The translations under genes were made by a program, and so were the position numbers. The notes below the pieces were generated by a model. That model saw nothing but the letters and a program-made list of their open reading frames with translations, was not told the origin of the DNA and made no database searches. Positions 55,278-63,293 of a DNA stretch of 64,000 bases are shown here, piece by piece. The stretch is taken from the NCBI RefSeq assembly GCF_025499465.1, contig NZ_JAIMCA010000001.1, positions 930,001 to 994,000 of the forward strand. The letters run 5' to 3'. How positions within the stretch are numbered: the first letter of the stretch is position 1; the number at the start of each line of letters is the position of its first letter. The stretch is from Allobosea sp. BH3. GTDB lineage: Bacteria; Pseudomonadota; Alphaproteobacteria; Rhizobiales; Beijerinckiaceae.

Positions 55278-56735
55278 TCAGAGCGCTGCGCGGGAAACGG
55301 CGAAACCATCCCCCGCCTGGTCCGGCGCCTCGCCGAGATGCAGCCAGATGAACAGCGTATGCAGCAGCGTACGCAGGATCGAGATGAGGCCAATCGTCTC
55401 CAGCAGGGCTGGCGACAGCGAATTGGCGCAGAGCATCACCGCGACGATCGCCGCCAGCGCCATGCCGTTGACGGCAACCTGCCAGAGCGGCCGACGCGAC
55501 AGCGTCGCCATCTCCTGCAACGGTCCCAGCACGGCGATACCGGCATAGAACGGCGCCATCAGCGCGATCACCATGCCGAGCCCCGCCCATTGCGTTCCGG
55601 CCAGTAGCGGATCCCCGAGCGCCAGCACGAAGGCGATCGCGCCGAAGACCAGCGCGGCGGCCGCGATCAGGGCCAGCGCCATCAGCCGCCCCCAGAGGCG
55701 CCGGCGCGGACCGGCATAGGAACGCAGGCGGTTGAGCACGACCGGAACCGACACTGTGCCGAACATCTGCGTCGGCATGTCGAGAAGCCGCATCGACAGG
55801 GCGACATGGGCAGCAAGCAGCGTGTTCGCGGCATAAGGCAGCATCAGCACCGGCGCGATCGCGAAGCCATAGGCGAGCAGCGCCGCCGGCAGCAGCGCCC
55901 GCGGCGCATCGCGCCAGCGCCATGCAGCCTCGGCGAGGCCGCGCCACGACCAGAGCGCCGGCGCCACCAGGGCGCGGACCGAGGAGGCGCGGCGGCGCAG
56001 CAGATAGCCCGCAGCGAGCACATTCCCCAGCGCATCCGCGAGGAAGAGCGCCAGCGCCTTCGGCCCGAAGATCCAGATCAGGATCAGCATGATCGCCGGC
56101 TGGACCAGCGCCTGGACGAGATTGCTGTTGCCGATCGCACGGAAATCGCCCTCCGCAGTCGCCTCGGCCCAGAGCAGCCGCAGGACGGCGCGGGCGGCGA
56201 GAGAGATCAGGAAGATGAAGGCGACCGCAGGCGCAACCCAGCCGATAAAGGCGAGCACCGCCAGAATCAAGGCGCTCGCGCCGAGAAAGCCGACGCCGAC
56301 CACGCTCGCCAGGCGGAAGGCCAACCCCAGCCTGACCCGGTCGCGGGACTGGAAGAACACTGCCTCCAGCCGCAGCAGCGTGGCGATCGAGACGAAGTTC
56401 ACCGCGGCGGAAAAAACGGCGAAGGCGGCGAAGACGAAGGGCGGGCAGAGCGCCGCAGCGATGATCAGGCCCCAGACCGAGATCAGCCGGGCCTGTATGA
56501 AGCGCAGGCCGAGCAGGATCGCCGAGCCCAGGCTCGAGCGCAGCAGCGGGGCGCGGGCCGCGACGAAGCGGCGCCCCGCCGCGAGCGCCATCGCTGGCCG
56601 GCTCGGCGGAAGCAGTGCCCGTTCCATAGCGACGTGCGCGGCCATATCGACATCCACGACCGGATCGTCGGACAGCGTCTCGCCGTCCGGATCCGTGCCC
56701 GCCGCAGAGGACGAGCGATCAGCGGCCCCGATCAC
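55278..56735 (-). CDS. Polysaccharide/oligosaccharide flippase-like membrane protein
   Basis: The product is 485 residues with about 12-14 membrane spans of the Wzx/MurJ-like MOP superfamily. It probably moves a lipid-linked oligosaccharide across the inner membrane. The hydrophilic N-terminal 50 residues are rich in Asp/Pro and precede the first span at about residue 70, so a start further in ('MAAHVAMERALL') is possible. No diagnostic catalytic residues exist for this family. Convergent with the phosphatase. No glycosyltransferases are in the window. Confidence 0.8.
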   Translation of the reverse strand: MIGAADRSSSAAGTDPDGETLSDDPVVDVDMAAHVAMERALLPPSRPAMALAAGRRFVAARAPLLRSSLGSAILLGLRFIQARLISVWGLIIAAALCPPFVFAAFAVFSAAVNFVSIATLLRLEAVFFQSRDRVRLGLAFRLASVVGVGFLGASALILAVLAFIGWVAPAVAFIFLISLAARAVLRLLWAEATAEGDFRAIGNSNLVQALVQPAIMLILIWIFGPKALALFLADALGNVLAAGYLLRRRASSVRALVAPALWSWRGLAEAAWRWRDAPRALLPAALLAYGFAIAPVLMLPYAANTLLAAHVALSMRLLDMPTQMFGTVSVPVVLNRLRSYAGPRRRLWGRLMALALIAAAALVFGAIAFVLALGDPLLAGTQWAGLGMVIALMAPFYAGIAVLGPLQEMATLSRRPLWQVAVNGMALAAIVAVMLCANSLSPALLETIGLISILRTLLHTLFIWLHLGEAPDQAGDGFAVSRAAL

Positions 56736-56813
56736 GAGTGACGGGCCTTCTGTCGGGCAGGCTGGGGCAGCGTGGTTAACGCGCGGTAAAATTCGGCCAT
56801 GATCGTCTTATGG

Positions 56814-56840
56814 CGATGGGCCCGCTCGTCGGGCCCATCG
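56814..56840. terminator. Strong hairpin after the hutX-hmuQ genes
   Basis: 'gatgggcccg' and 'cgggcccatc' form a 10-bp GC-rich stem about 45 bases after the HutX stop on the minus strand. No T-run is adjacent in either direction. It also sits upstream of the flippase gene, insulating it from haem-locus transcription. Confidence 0.6.
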
Positions 56841-56883
56841 GGAGCGGCGCGCATCAACCGCAGGAAACCGCCTTTTTTGCGGC

Positions 56884-57405
56884 TCAGACGAACATCGTCT
56901 TGAGCGCTTCGAAGCGCGTCAGCTGGTCCGGCAGCAATTCGCGCGCGGCATCGCGACGCACGAAGACCTTGAACATCACCTCGCCGGCCCCGTTGAAGAA
57001 CTGCACCGAGCAGGCGCGCCGCCCCTGTGCGGTCGAACGGTCGACAAGGTAGATGCCCCGGCAGTTCTCGGCCTTGATATGACCGCCGATCGGGCTGTCG
57101 CCATGGATGTTGTAGTAGCCATGGCCGAAGCTGCCGACGGGGAGATGGCCCTCGACTTCCAGCACGATGTCGGGCGTGTGCATCAGGAAGAGCACGGTGC
57201 CCCAGCTGGCGAGTTCCTTCCAGACGTCCTCGAAGCGCTCGGGCGCGATGAGCAGGCGCTGCTCGGCCGGCAGGAGTTCGAGGACGTCGCGCGTCGAGAC
57301 CTTCGCCTCGCGCGCCACGGCCTCGATCAGGCCGTCGGGCTTGGCGGCGAGCAGGGCGCGAGCGACATCGATCGGGGCCTGGGTCGTCATATCGGCAGTG
57401 GTCAT
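56884..57405 (-). CDS. hutX: Haem utilization cytosolic carrier protein HutX
   Basis: Intracellular haem-binding protein that receives imported haem, 173 residues, standard for HutX/HugX. Recognisable family blocks are 'VLFLMHTPDIVLEVEGHLP', 'YYNIHGDSPIGGHIKA' and 'GRRACSVQFFNGAGEVMFKV'. It lies 10 bases after the IsdG-like monooxygenase gene on the same strand, opposite to the HmuTUV importer. The start may be ATG 57405 or an ATG five codons further in. Confidence 0.92.
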   Translation of the reverse strand: MTTADMTTQAPIDVARALLAAKPDGLIEAVAREAKVSTRDVLELLPAEQRLLIAPERFEDVWKELASWGTVLFLMHTPDIVLEVEGHLPVGSFGHGYYNIHGDSPIGGHIKAENCRGIYLVDRSTAQGRRACSVQFFNGAGEVMFKVFVRRDAARELLPDQLTRFEALKTMFV

Positions 57406-57415
57406 CGGGCGTGCC

Positions 57416-57763
57416 TCACTCGGCCGCCTGGAGCGGCCGATGCGGATTGGTCTCGCTCAGCACGGTCTCGAAACCCTCGAACTCCGGATGGCCGAGGAAA
57501 ATCGGCTTCGGCCGGGGCTGGCCGGCATTGCGATGCGAGTCGCGGAACTGCTCGGACTTCGTCCACGCGGTGAAATCCTCCTTGGAGGCCCATGTCGTGT
57601 GCGAGGAATATAGCGTGTGATCCTCCTTCTCCGGCCCCTTGAGCAGGTGGAAAGACAGGAAACCCGGCATCTCGTCGAGCCGGCTCTTGCGCGAGGACCA
57701 GATCGTCTCGAAGGCGCTCTCCTCGCCCTTGACGACCTTGAAGCGATTCATGGCGATGAACAT
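57416..57763 (-). CDS. hmuQ: Haem-degrading monooxygenase, IsdG/HmuQ-like
   Basis: Antibiotic-biosynthesis-monooxygenase fold protein of 115 residues, resembling HmuQ/HmuD of rhizobia, which opens the haem ring to release iron. The N-terminus 'FIAMNRFKVVKGEESAFETI' and 'FLSFHLLKGPEKEDHTLYSS' are characteristic. The haem His is plausibly in 'RDSHRNAG'. Two starts, ATG 57763 and ATG 57751, are possible. The long open frame upstream is AT-rich promoter DNA and was excluded. First gene of the hmuQ-hutX pair, divergent from hmuTUV. Confidence 0.88.
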   Translation of the reverse strand: MFIAMNRFKVVKGEESAFETIWSSRKSRLDEMPGFLSFHLLKGPEKEDHTLYSSHTTWASKEDFTAWTKSEQFRDSHRNAGQPRPKPIFLGHPEFEGFETVLSETNPHRPLQAAE

Positions 57764-58070
57764 CGGGAAACCCTGCATTGGCGCGCCGCAGACCGGCGCA
57801 GACGAAGGATGCCGCAAAACGGCAGGGCGGCCACCGCGGCCGTGCGGCGCGCGAAAACGCGGCCGAAGTCCGCCATGTCGGCGTCGCCCTTGACCCCTTG
57901 TAGTAAAGGCGAATATCACCGTCAACAATACGCGCAAGAGAGCTTTGTTTTGAGTAATTAAAAACAAGACTCTACTTGAGTGGAATCATTTTAAACTGTC
58001 GACCATCTTCTTGATCGGGCACGATCCGTAGCGGCAGCAGCCGCCGACCGGGCCCGGATGGAGTTGCAAT
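57764..58070. promoter_or_regulatory. Divergent haem-locus control region with candidate iron-responsive site
   Basis: This 307-bp gap lies between hmuQ and hmuT. The part from about 57900 to 58010 is markedly AT-rich, as expected for two promoters. 'tggaatcattttaaa' (57981-57995) loosely resembles the Irr iron-control element (TTTAGAA-N3-TTCTAAA), read on the opposite strand as 'tttaaaatgattcca'. 'gagtaattaaaaacaagactc' nearby (by position about 57954-57974) is a weak dyad. Regulation by Irr or RirA is expected for such loci, but the match is imperfect. Confidence 0.45.
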
Positions 58071-59003
58071 ATGCCCGGCTCTTCCACTCCCCCGGCGTCC
58101 TTTCGTACCCGTCGCGAATTCGCCGCGGCGGCGCTGATCCTGCTCGGCGGGAGCGGCCTCGGCTTGCCGATGTCCGTGCTGGCGCAGGCGCCCGAGCGCA
58201 TCGCCGTCGCCGGCGGCGTGATCACCGAGGTGATCTATGCTCTCGGCCTGCAGGACAGGATCGTCGGCGTCGACACGACCAGCCAGTTCCCCCCCGAGGC
58301 GCTGAAGGAAAAGCCGAATGTCGGCTATGTCCGGGCGCTCTCGGCCGAGGGCGTGCTCTCTCTAAAGCCCACGCTCATCCTGGTGATCGACGGAGCAGGC
58401 CCGCCTGACGCGGTCTCGCTGCTCAATGAATCCGGCGTGAAGATCGTCCGCATCGCCGACGGCCTGACGCCGGACGGGGTTGTCACCAAGATCGCCGCCA
58501 TCGGCGCCGCGATCGGTGCCGGCGCGCCGGCCGAACGCCTTGCCGCCCAGACGAAGGCGCGCTTCGACGAACTGGCCGCGTTGCGCGCCGGCATCGCGAA
58601 GAAGAAGCGCGTGCTCTTCCTGCTGTCGCTCCAGAACGGCCGCGCCATGGTCGGCGGCCGCAACAGTTCGGCAGATGGGATCATCGCCCTTGCCGGCGGT
58701 ATCAATGCCGCCGAGGCGATCGAGGGCTACAAGCCGATGACCGACGAAGCGATCGCGGCAGCCGCGCCCGACATCGTTTTGATGATGCGCAACAGCAGCG
58801 CTCACAACCTCACGCCGGACGAGCTCTTCGCGATGCCCTCCTTCGCCCAGACGCCGGCCGCGGCGAGCAAGCAGCTTGTGCGGATGGACGGGCTCTATCT
58901 GCTCGGCTTCGGCCCGCGCACCCCGATGGCGGCGCGCGACCTCATGGCCGCAATCTATCCGGAAGCCGCCATCCCGCCGCTGAAGACGGCCGCTGCTCCG
59001 TGA
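58071..59003 (+). CDS. hmuT: Haem ABC transporter substrate-binding protein
   Basis: Periplasmic haem receptor of 310 residues, class III (TroA/FepB-like) fold. The N-terminal export signal 'RTRREFAAAALILLGGSG' resembles a Tat signal, with cleavage near 'VLAQAPER'. Blocks 'VITEVIYALGLQDRIVGVD', 'GYVRALSAEGVLSLKPTLIL' and 'TPMAARDLMAAIYP' are HmuT-like. 'ggag' lies 8 bases ahead of ATG 58071. The stop overlaps the permease GTG start by 4 bases. Substrate assignment as haem rests on the neighbouring hmuQ/hutX and the hmuUV genes. Confidence 0.92.
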   Translation: MPGSSTPPASFRTRREFAAAALILLGGSGLGLPMSVLAQAPERIAVAGGVITEVIYALGLQDRIVGVDTTSQFPPEALKEKPNVGYVRALSAEGVLSLKPTLILVIDGAGPPDAVSLLNESGVKIVRIADGLTPDGVVTKIAAIGAAIGAGAPAERLAAQTKARFDELAALRAGIAKKKRVLFLLSLQNGRAMVGGRNSSADGIIALAGGINAAEAIEGYKPMTDEAIAAAAPDIVLMMRNSSAHNLTPDELFAMPSFAQTPAAASKQLVRMDGLYLLGFGPRTPMAARDLMAAIYPEAAIPPLKTAAAP

Positions 59004-60106
59004 CGCTAGCGGCTCCCGCCCCTTCCGTGTCCGCCACGGCCCTGACAGCCCTGATCTCCGGCCGCCGTCGCATCGGCCTGCTGGCGGTGGCGGGACTCAG
59101 CCTGGCCTGCCTGCTGCTGACCATCGTCGCGATCGGCCAGGGCGCCATATCGATCGCGCCGGGCCGCGTCGCCGAGATCCTGATGGCGAAACTCACCGGC
59201 GACGACGCGCTGCTGCAGGGCCGCGACGTTCTCGTGGTGTTGAACATCCGCGTGCCGCGCGTCCTGCTCGGCCTGCTGGTCGGGGCCGGGCTCGCGGTCT
59301 CCGGGGCACTGATGCAGGGGCTCTTCCGCAATCCGCTGGCCGATCCGGGCCTCGTCGGCGTCTCGGCCGGTGCGGCGCTGGCGGCCGCCGCCACCATCGT
59401 GCTCGGCGACCGCTTCCTCACCGGCACTCTGATGAAGCTGCCCTTCGCAGTCCTGCCCCTCGGCGCCTTCTGCGGCGGCCTCGTCTCGACACTGGCGCTC
59501 TACCTCATCGCCACGCGCGGAGGGCGCACCTCGGTCGCCACCATGCTGCTGGCGGGCGTGGCGCTGGGCGCGCTGGCGGGCGCGCTGACCGGCCTCCTCG
59601 CCTTCATATCCGACGACCGGCAGCTGCGAGACCTGACCTTCTGGTCGCTTGGCAGCCTCGGCGGCGCGAGCTGGACCAAGCTCTCGGCGGTCGCGCCGAT
59701 CATCCTGCCGCTCCTGCTACTGATGCCGCTGCTCGCGCGCGGGCTAAACGGCCTGATGCTGGGCGAGGCCGAGGCCTATCACCTCGGCATCCCGGTCCAG
59801 CGCATCAAGGCGCTGACGATCCTGCTCGTCGCGCTCGCCGTCGGCGCCAGCGTCGCCTCGGCCGGGCTGATCGGCTTCGTCGGCATCGTCGTGCCGCACC
59901 TGATCCGGCTCTCGGTCGGCCCCGACCACAGGCTGCTGCTGCCGCTTTCGGCCCTGGGCGGAGCCATGCTGCTGGTCGGCGCCGATATCGTCTCCCGGCT
60001 GATGGTCGCCCCCGCCGAGCTGCCCATCGGCATCGTCACCGCCACGATCGGCGCGCCCTTCTTCCTCTGGCTGCTGCTGCGCCGGACAAGTGTGCTCGAT
60101 GTCTGA
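59000..60106 (+). CDS. hmuU: Haem ABC transporter permease
   Basis: FecCD-family inner-membrane permease of 368 residues with about ten spans. Typical blocks are 'RVPRVLLGLLVGAGLAVSGA', 'NPLADPGLVGVSAGAALAAA', 'FWSLGSLGGASW' and 'GLIGFVGIVVPHLIRL'. The start is GTG 59000, overlapping the hmuT stop (GTGA). Its end overlaps the reading region of hmuV by 8 bases, so the three genes are tightly coupled. Confidence 0.95.
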   Translation: MTLAAPAPSVSATALTALISGRRRIGLLAVAGLSLACLLLTIVAIGQGAISIAPGRVAEILMAKLTGDDALLQGRDVLVVLNIRVPRVLLGLLVGAGLAVSGALMQGLFRNPLADPGLVGVSAGAALAAAATIVLGDRFLTGTLMKLPFAVLPLGAFCGGLVSTLALYLIATRGGRTSVATMLLAGVALGALAGALTGLLAFISDDRQLRDLTFWSLGSLGGASWTKLSAVAPIILPLLLLMPLLARGLNGLMLGEAEAYHLGIPVQRIKALTILLVALAVGASVASAGLIGFVGIVVPHLIRLSVGPDHRLLLPLSALGGAMLLVGADIVSRLMVAPAELPIGIVTATIGAPFFLWLLLRRTSVLDV

Positions 60107-60926
60107 ACCCGTCGTCCCGATCCTCTCCGGCCGCGAGCTGAGCTTCGTTGCAGGCGGGCGCCAGCTCGTCACAGACGCCACGCTCGATCTCGTATGCGGC
60201 ACCACGACCATCCTGATCGGCCCGAACGGCGCCGGCAAATCGACCCTGCTCAAGCTCCTGACCGGCGAGATCAAGCCCGCCGGCGGCCGGATCGACATCG
60301 CCGGGGAAGCGCTCACCGGCGTGCCGGCCTGGCGGCTCGCCTGCCTGCGCGCAGTCATGGCCCAGCATGCGCGGCTGGTCTTTCCGTTCAGCGTCTATGA
60401 AGTCGCGAGCCTCGGCGTCGACGGCATCGGCCGGGCGCTGACGCGCCAGCGCCGCGAAGCGATCGTGGCCGAAAGCCTCGCCGCCGCCGGCGTGATCGAT
60501 CTCGCCGGCAGGCGCTACCAGACGCTCTCCGGCGGCGAGCAGCAGCGCGTCCAGTTCGCCCGCGTGCTCTGCCAGCTCGAGGCCGGCCGCAGCGTCGCCG
60601 AGCGGCAGGTGCTCTTCCTCGACGAGCCCATCGCCAGCCTCGACCTCTGCCACCAGCTCTCCCTGCTCGACATGGCGCGCAGCATCGCCGCCCGCGGCGT
60701 CGCCGTGCTGGTCGTGCTGCACGACCTCAACCTCGCCGTGACCTATGCCGACCATCTCGTGGTGATGGACCAGGGCCGCATCATCGCGCAGGGCCCTCCG
60801 GCCCGCACGCTCGACGACGCGCTGCTGCGCCAGGTCTTCAAGGTCGACCTCTCACTCAGCCGGGCGCCTGCGCCGGGCCTGCCCTTCCTGTTGCCGCAGC
60901 AGCACCGCTCCCGCCCGGCGGCGTAA
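60099..60926 (+). CDS. hmuV: Haem ABC transporter ATP-binding protein
   Basis: ATPase of the haem importer, 275 residues. Walker A is 'GPNGAGKST' (41-49), the signature is 'LSGGEQQRV', Walker B is 'VLFLDEPIASLD' and the H-loop is 'VVLHDLNLA'. The FecE/HmuV-specific block 'AVMAQHARLVFPFSVYEVAS' is present. ATG 60099 is used rather than the in-frame GTG 60090, giving the normal N-terminus. It ends the hmuTUV operon. The following 130 bp has no obvious strong terminator. Confidence 0.95.
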   Translation: MSEPVVPILSGRELSFVAGGRQLVTDATLDLVCGTTTILIGPNGAGKSTLLKLLTGEIKPAGGRIDIAGEALTGVPAWRLACLRAVMAQHARLVFPFSVYEVASLGVDGIGRALTRQRREAIVAESLAAAGVIDLAGRRYQTLSGGEQQRVQFARVLCQLEAGRSVAERQVLFLDEPIASLDLCHQLSLLDMARSIAARGVAVLVVLHDLNLAVTYADHLVVMDQGRIIAQGPPARTLDDALLRQVFKVDLSLSRAPAPGLPFLLPQQHRSRPAA

Positions 60927-61059
60927 GAATTCCAAAGACTTCGGCAGCGACAGGATTCAGCGGCGATTCATCCTGAATCGCCCTTCACCATATCGCTCAA
61001 CCGCCGCTTCACCGCTCCGAGCGAGGTTTCCCGCATCACCCAAGCGGGAGACATGGACC

Positions 61060-61566
61060 ATGTGGAAACCCACTCTTGCCGCCGGCTCCGTCGCCATCGC
61101 CCTGTCGCTGGCTTCGGCCGAGGCGCGGGAGATCGTCGGGATGCGCGATGCGCGCTTCGACCCCGGCACCATCGTCATCCGCACCGGCGAACGGAAGCTC
61201 TACTTCGTCGTCGCTCCCGGTGAGGCGATCCGCTACACCATCGCCGTCGGCAAGGCCGGCAAGCAGTGGCGCGGCGTGAAATATGTCGAGGAGCTGCAGG
61301 TCGATCCGGCCTGGGCGCCTCCGGCCGAGGTCAAGCGCGACAACCCCCGCCTGCCCGACGTCATCCCCGGCGGCTCGCCGCGCAACCCCATGGGCGCGCG
61401 CGTCATCGGCCTCGGGCCGGGCGGGCAATACGCCATCCACGGCACCAACATGCCGCAGACCATCGGCACGGCCGCCTCCTATGGCTGCTTCCGCATGCAC
61501 AATCAGGACGTGATCGACCTCTACGCCCGCGTCCGCATGGGCACGCCGGTCGTGGTGATGCCCTAG
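61060..61566 (+). CDS. L,D-transpeptidase (YkuD domain)
   Basis: Exported cell-wall enzyme of 168 residues that makes 3-3 cross-links or attaches proteins to peptidoglycan. The signal peptide is 'PTLAAGSVAIALSLASAEA'. The catalytic pair is His127 ('IHGTNMP') and Cys143 in 'ASYGCFRMHNQDV'. It is a minimal single-domain form without a LysM or PG-binding module. Its stop overlaps by 3 bases the stop of the convergent dehydrogenase gene. 'gggag' lies upstream of ATG 61060 at about 11 bases. Confidence 0.93.
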   Translation: MWKPTLAAGSVAIALSLASAEAREIVGMRDARFDPGTIVIRTGERKLYFVVAPGEAIRYTIAVGKAGKQWRGVKYVEELQVDPAWAPPAEVKRDNPRLPDVIPGGSPRNPMGARVIGLGPGGQYAIHGTNMPQTIGTAASYGCFRMHNQDVIDLYARVRMGTPVVVMP

Positions 61567-62510
61567 AGCACAACCGGCGAGAGCAGCGGCCGCCCTGCGA
61601 AGAAGGCTTCCAGATTGGCCAGCAGCAGCTTCTGCTGGGCCTTCTGTGCCGATTCGGAGAAGGCCGCGATATGCGGCGTCAGCACCACGTTCTGCAGCGC
61701 CTTGAGCCGGTCCGGCACCAGCGGCTCATGCTCGTAGACATCGAGCGCGGCGCCAGCGATGACGCCGGTCTCCAGCGCCTCACACAGCGCCGTCTCGTCG
61801 ATGGCGATGCCGCGCGAGATGTTGACGAGATAGCCGCCCGGACCCAGCGCCTTCATGACCTCGGCATTGACGGCATGGCGGTTCTCTGAACTCGCACGCA
61901 CCGCGACGACCAGTACATCGGCCCATTCGGCAAGGCCGGCCAGGCTGTCGTGATAGGCATAGGGCAGCTCCGGCCGCCGCGAGCGGTTGTGGTAGCCGAT
62001 CTCGACCCCAAACGGAGCCGCAAGCTGGGCGATCCGACCGCCGATGGCGCCGAGCCCGTAGATGCCGACCCGGCTGCCCGCCAGCCCGCGCACGATAGGC
62101 ATGCGCTCGATCGTATTGCCCTTCCAGCGCCCGGCGCGGACGAAGGCATCTCCCTGCGGGATCTGGCGCGCGATGGCGAGGATCAGCCCCATCGCGAACT
62201 CCGCCACGCTGGCCGCGTTCGTATCGGCGGCATTGCTGAGCTGGACGCCGCGCGCCTTGGCATGGGCGCCGTCGACGCCCTCGATGCCTGTGCCGTAGCA
62301 GGCGATCAGTCTCAGCTTCGGCAGGGCGTCGATCAGCGCGGCATCGGTCTTCTGGGTGCCGATCGTCAGCACCGCCTCCGCGCGCTCCTTGCCTTCCGGC
62401 AGGAACTCGGGCGCCGAGCGCTCCATCGGCCCGATCAGATCATAGCGCGACGAGAGCTCGCGGATCAGCGCCTCCGGCATGCGGGGCACCATCAGGATCG
62501 TCGGCTTCAT
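61563..62510 (-). CDS. D-2-hydroxyacid dehydrogenase
   Basis: NAD(P)-dependent reductase of glyoxylate, hydroxypyruvate or similar 2-oxo acids, 315 residues. The dinucleotide motif is 'GIYGLGAIGGRIAQL'. The catalytic residues are the Arg in 'VAVRASSENRH', the Glu in 'DVYEHEPLVP' and the His in 'LTPHIAAFSES'. ATG 62510 gives the natural N-terminus 'MKPTILMVPRM'; an earlier in-frame ATG at 62531 lies in a repeat. Convergent with the L,D-transpeptidase. The precise substrate is not decidable. Confidence 0.93.
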   Translation of the reverse strand: MKPTILMVPRMPEALIRELSSRYDLIGPMERSAPEFLPEGKERAEAVLTIGTQKTDAALIDALPKLRLIACYGTGIEGVDGAHAKARGVQLSNAADTNAASVAEFAMGLILAIARQIPQGDAFVRAGRWKGNTIERMPIVRGLAGSRVGIYGLGAIGGRIAQLAAPFGVEIGYHNRSRRPELPYAYHDSLAGLAEWADVLVVAVRASSENRHAVNAEVMKALGPGGYLVNISRGIAIDETALCEALETGVIAGAALDVYEHEPLVPDRLKALQNVVLTPHIAAFSESAQKAQQKLLLANLEAFFAGRPLLSPVVL

Positions 62511-62527
62511 CGTGCACGGCCTCAAAA

Positions 62528-62569
62528 GCATCGTCCCGAAAACCGGGCGGCTTTCGAGGAACGCGATGC
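62528..62569. repeat. Short palindromic repeat, degenerate copy
   Basis: Outer arms 'gcatcg' and 'cgatgc' enclose 'cccgaaaaccgggcggctttcgagg'-like sequence (by position about 62534-62558) that resembles the element at 4685-4733. It lies at the 5' side of the dehydrogenase gene in the 293-bp divergent gap before the DUF2853 gene. I see nothing else in that gap beyond a promoter-length AT-richer stretch. Confidence 0.5.
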
Positions 62570-62803
62570 AACATCATCTTGACGCAATGCAGCATCGCAC
62601 GGGCCTGCGCTCAACCCTCTTCGCCTGCGTGCCCCCCATCCCCGCAGCGCATCCGTCTGTCTTCGACCAAAGGCGGTGATTGCATCGTTCCAAAAGCCGA
62701 AATCGCCGGCCCGGCCCTCTCGCCCCTCGGGAAAAAGCACGTTAACCTGACGTTGCGACACGAAACCGCCCGTGCTCGACACGGGCCAGGAAGGGGCTAC
62801 CAG

Positions 62804-63121
62804 ATGGACCACCTCGCCGACGTGAAGAAGTTCGCCAAGAAGCCGCTGAACGAAGCCGCTTTTGCCGGGATGTCGAAGTCCTATGCGCTCGTGATGAGCA
62901 AGCCGGACACCCGCTACGTCGCCTGTTCCGACCCCACGGAGATCGAGCGCGTCCGCGAGAATTTCCTGAAGAAGAAGCTCGGCCTGAAATCTGGCGACCT
63001 CGACGGCTCGGTCAAGGCGATCTGCGAGCACATGAAGGCCGACAAGACGAAGTCCCGCCTGACCTTCTACTACCTGCTGGCCGAGCATCACGGAAAGCTC
63101 GACCTCTTCGTCAAGAAGTAG
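62804..63121 (+). CDS. DUF2853 family protein
   Basis: Small soluble protein of 105 residues, conserved in alphaproteobacteria. Recognisable blocks are 'HLADVKKFAKKPLNEAAF', 'IERVRENFLKKKLGL' and 'MKADKTKSRLTFYYLLAEH'. It is helical and basic with no signal or membrane span. Its biochemical function is not known to me. ATG 62804 follows 'aagggg' at a good distance; the longer open frame upstream is repeat and promoter DNA. Confidence 0.88.
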   Translation: MDHLADVKKFAKKPLNEAAFAGMSKSYALVMSKPDTRYVACSDPTEIERVRENFLKKKLGLKSGDLDGSVKAICEHMKADKTKSRLTFYYLLAEHHGKLDLFVKK

Positions 63122-63172
63122 GCGCCTGCGCCCGCCCGGCGCTTCCCTCCGACAAACGGCCTGGCCGGCGCT

Positions 63173-63275
63173 AGATCATCGCGCGTCCTGTCGGACGCGG
63201 TCACGATGATCTATCACGTCGTTATCGCATCGGATTTTTCCGAAAAGTGGTTTCCACTTTTCGGTCCGATGCTAG
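63173..63275. repeat. Paired palindromic elements
   Basis: There are two adjacent hairpins. At 63173-63212, 'agatcatcg' with 'cgatgatct' encloses 'cgcgtcc' with 'ggacgcg'. At about 63228-63275, 'gcatcgga' with 'tccgatgc' encloses an exact 11-bp stem 'ccgaaaagtgg'/'ccacttttcgg'. They fill the gap between the DUF2853 and CFA genes. The second is the best-preserved copy of the family at 4685-4733 and would serve as a bidirectional transcription stop. Confidence 0.75.
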
Positions 63276-63293
63276 AGCGCCGGCCGCGTGCCT

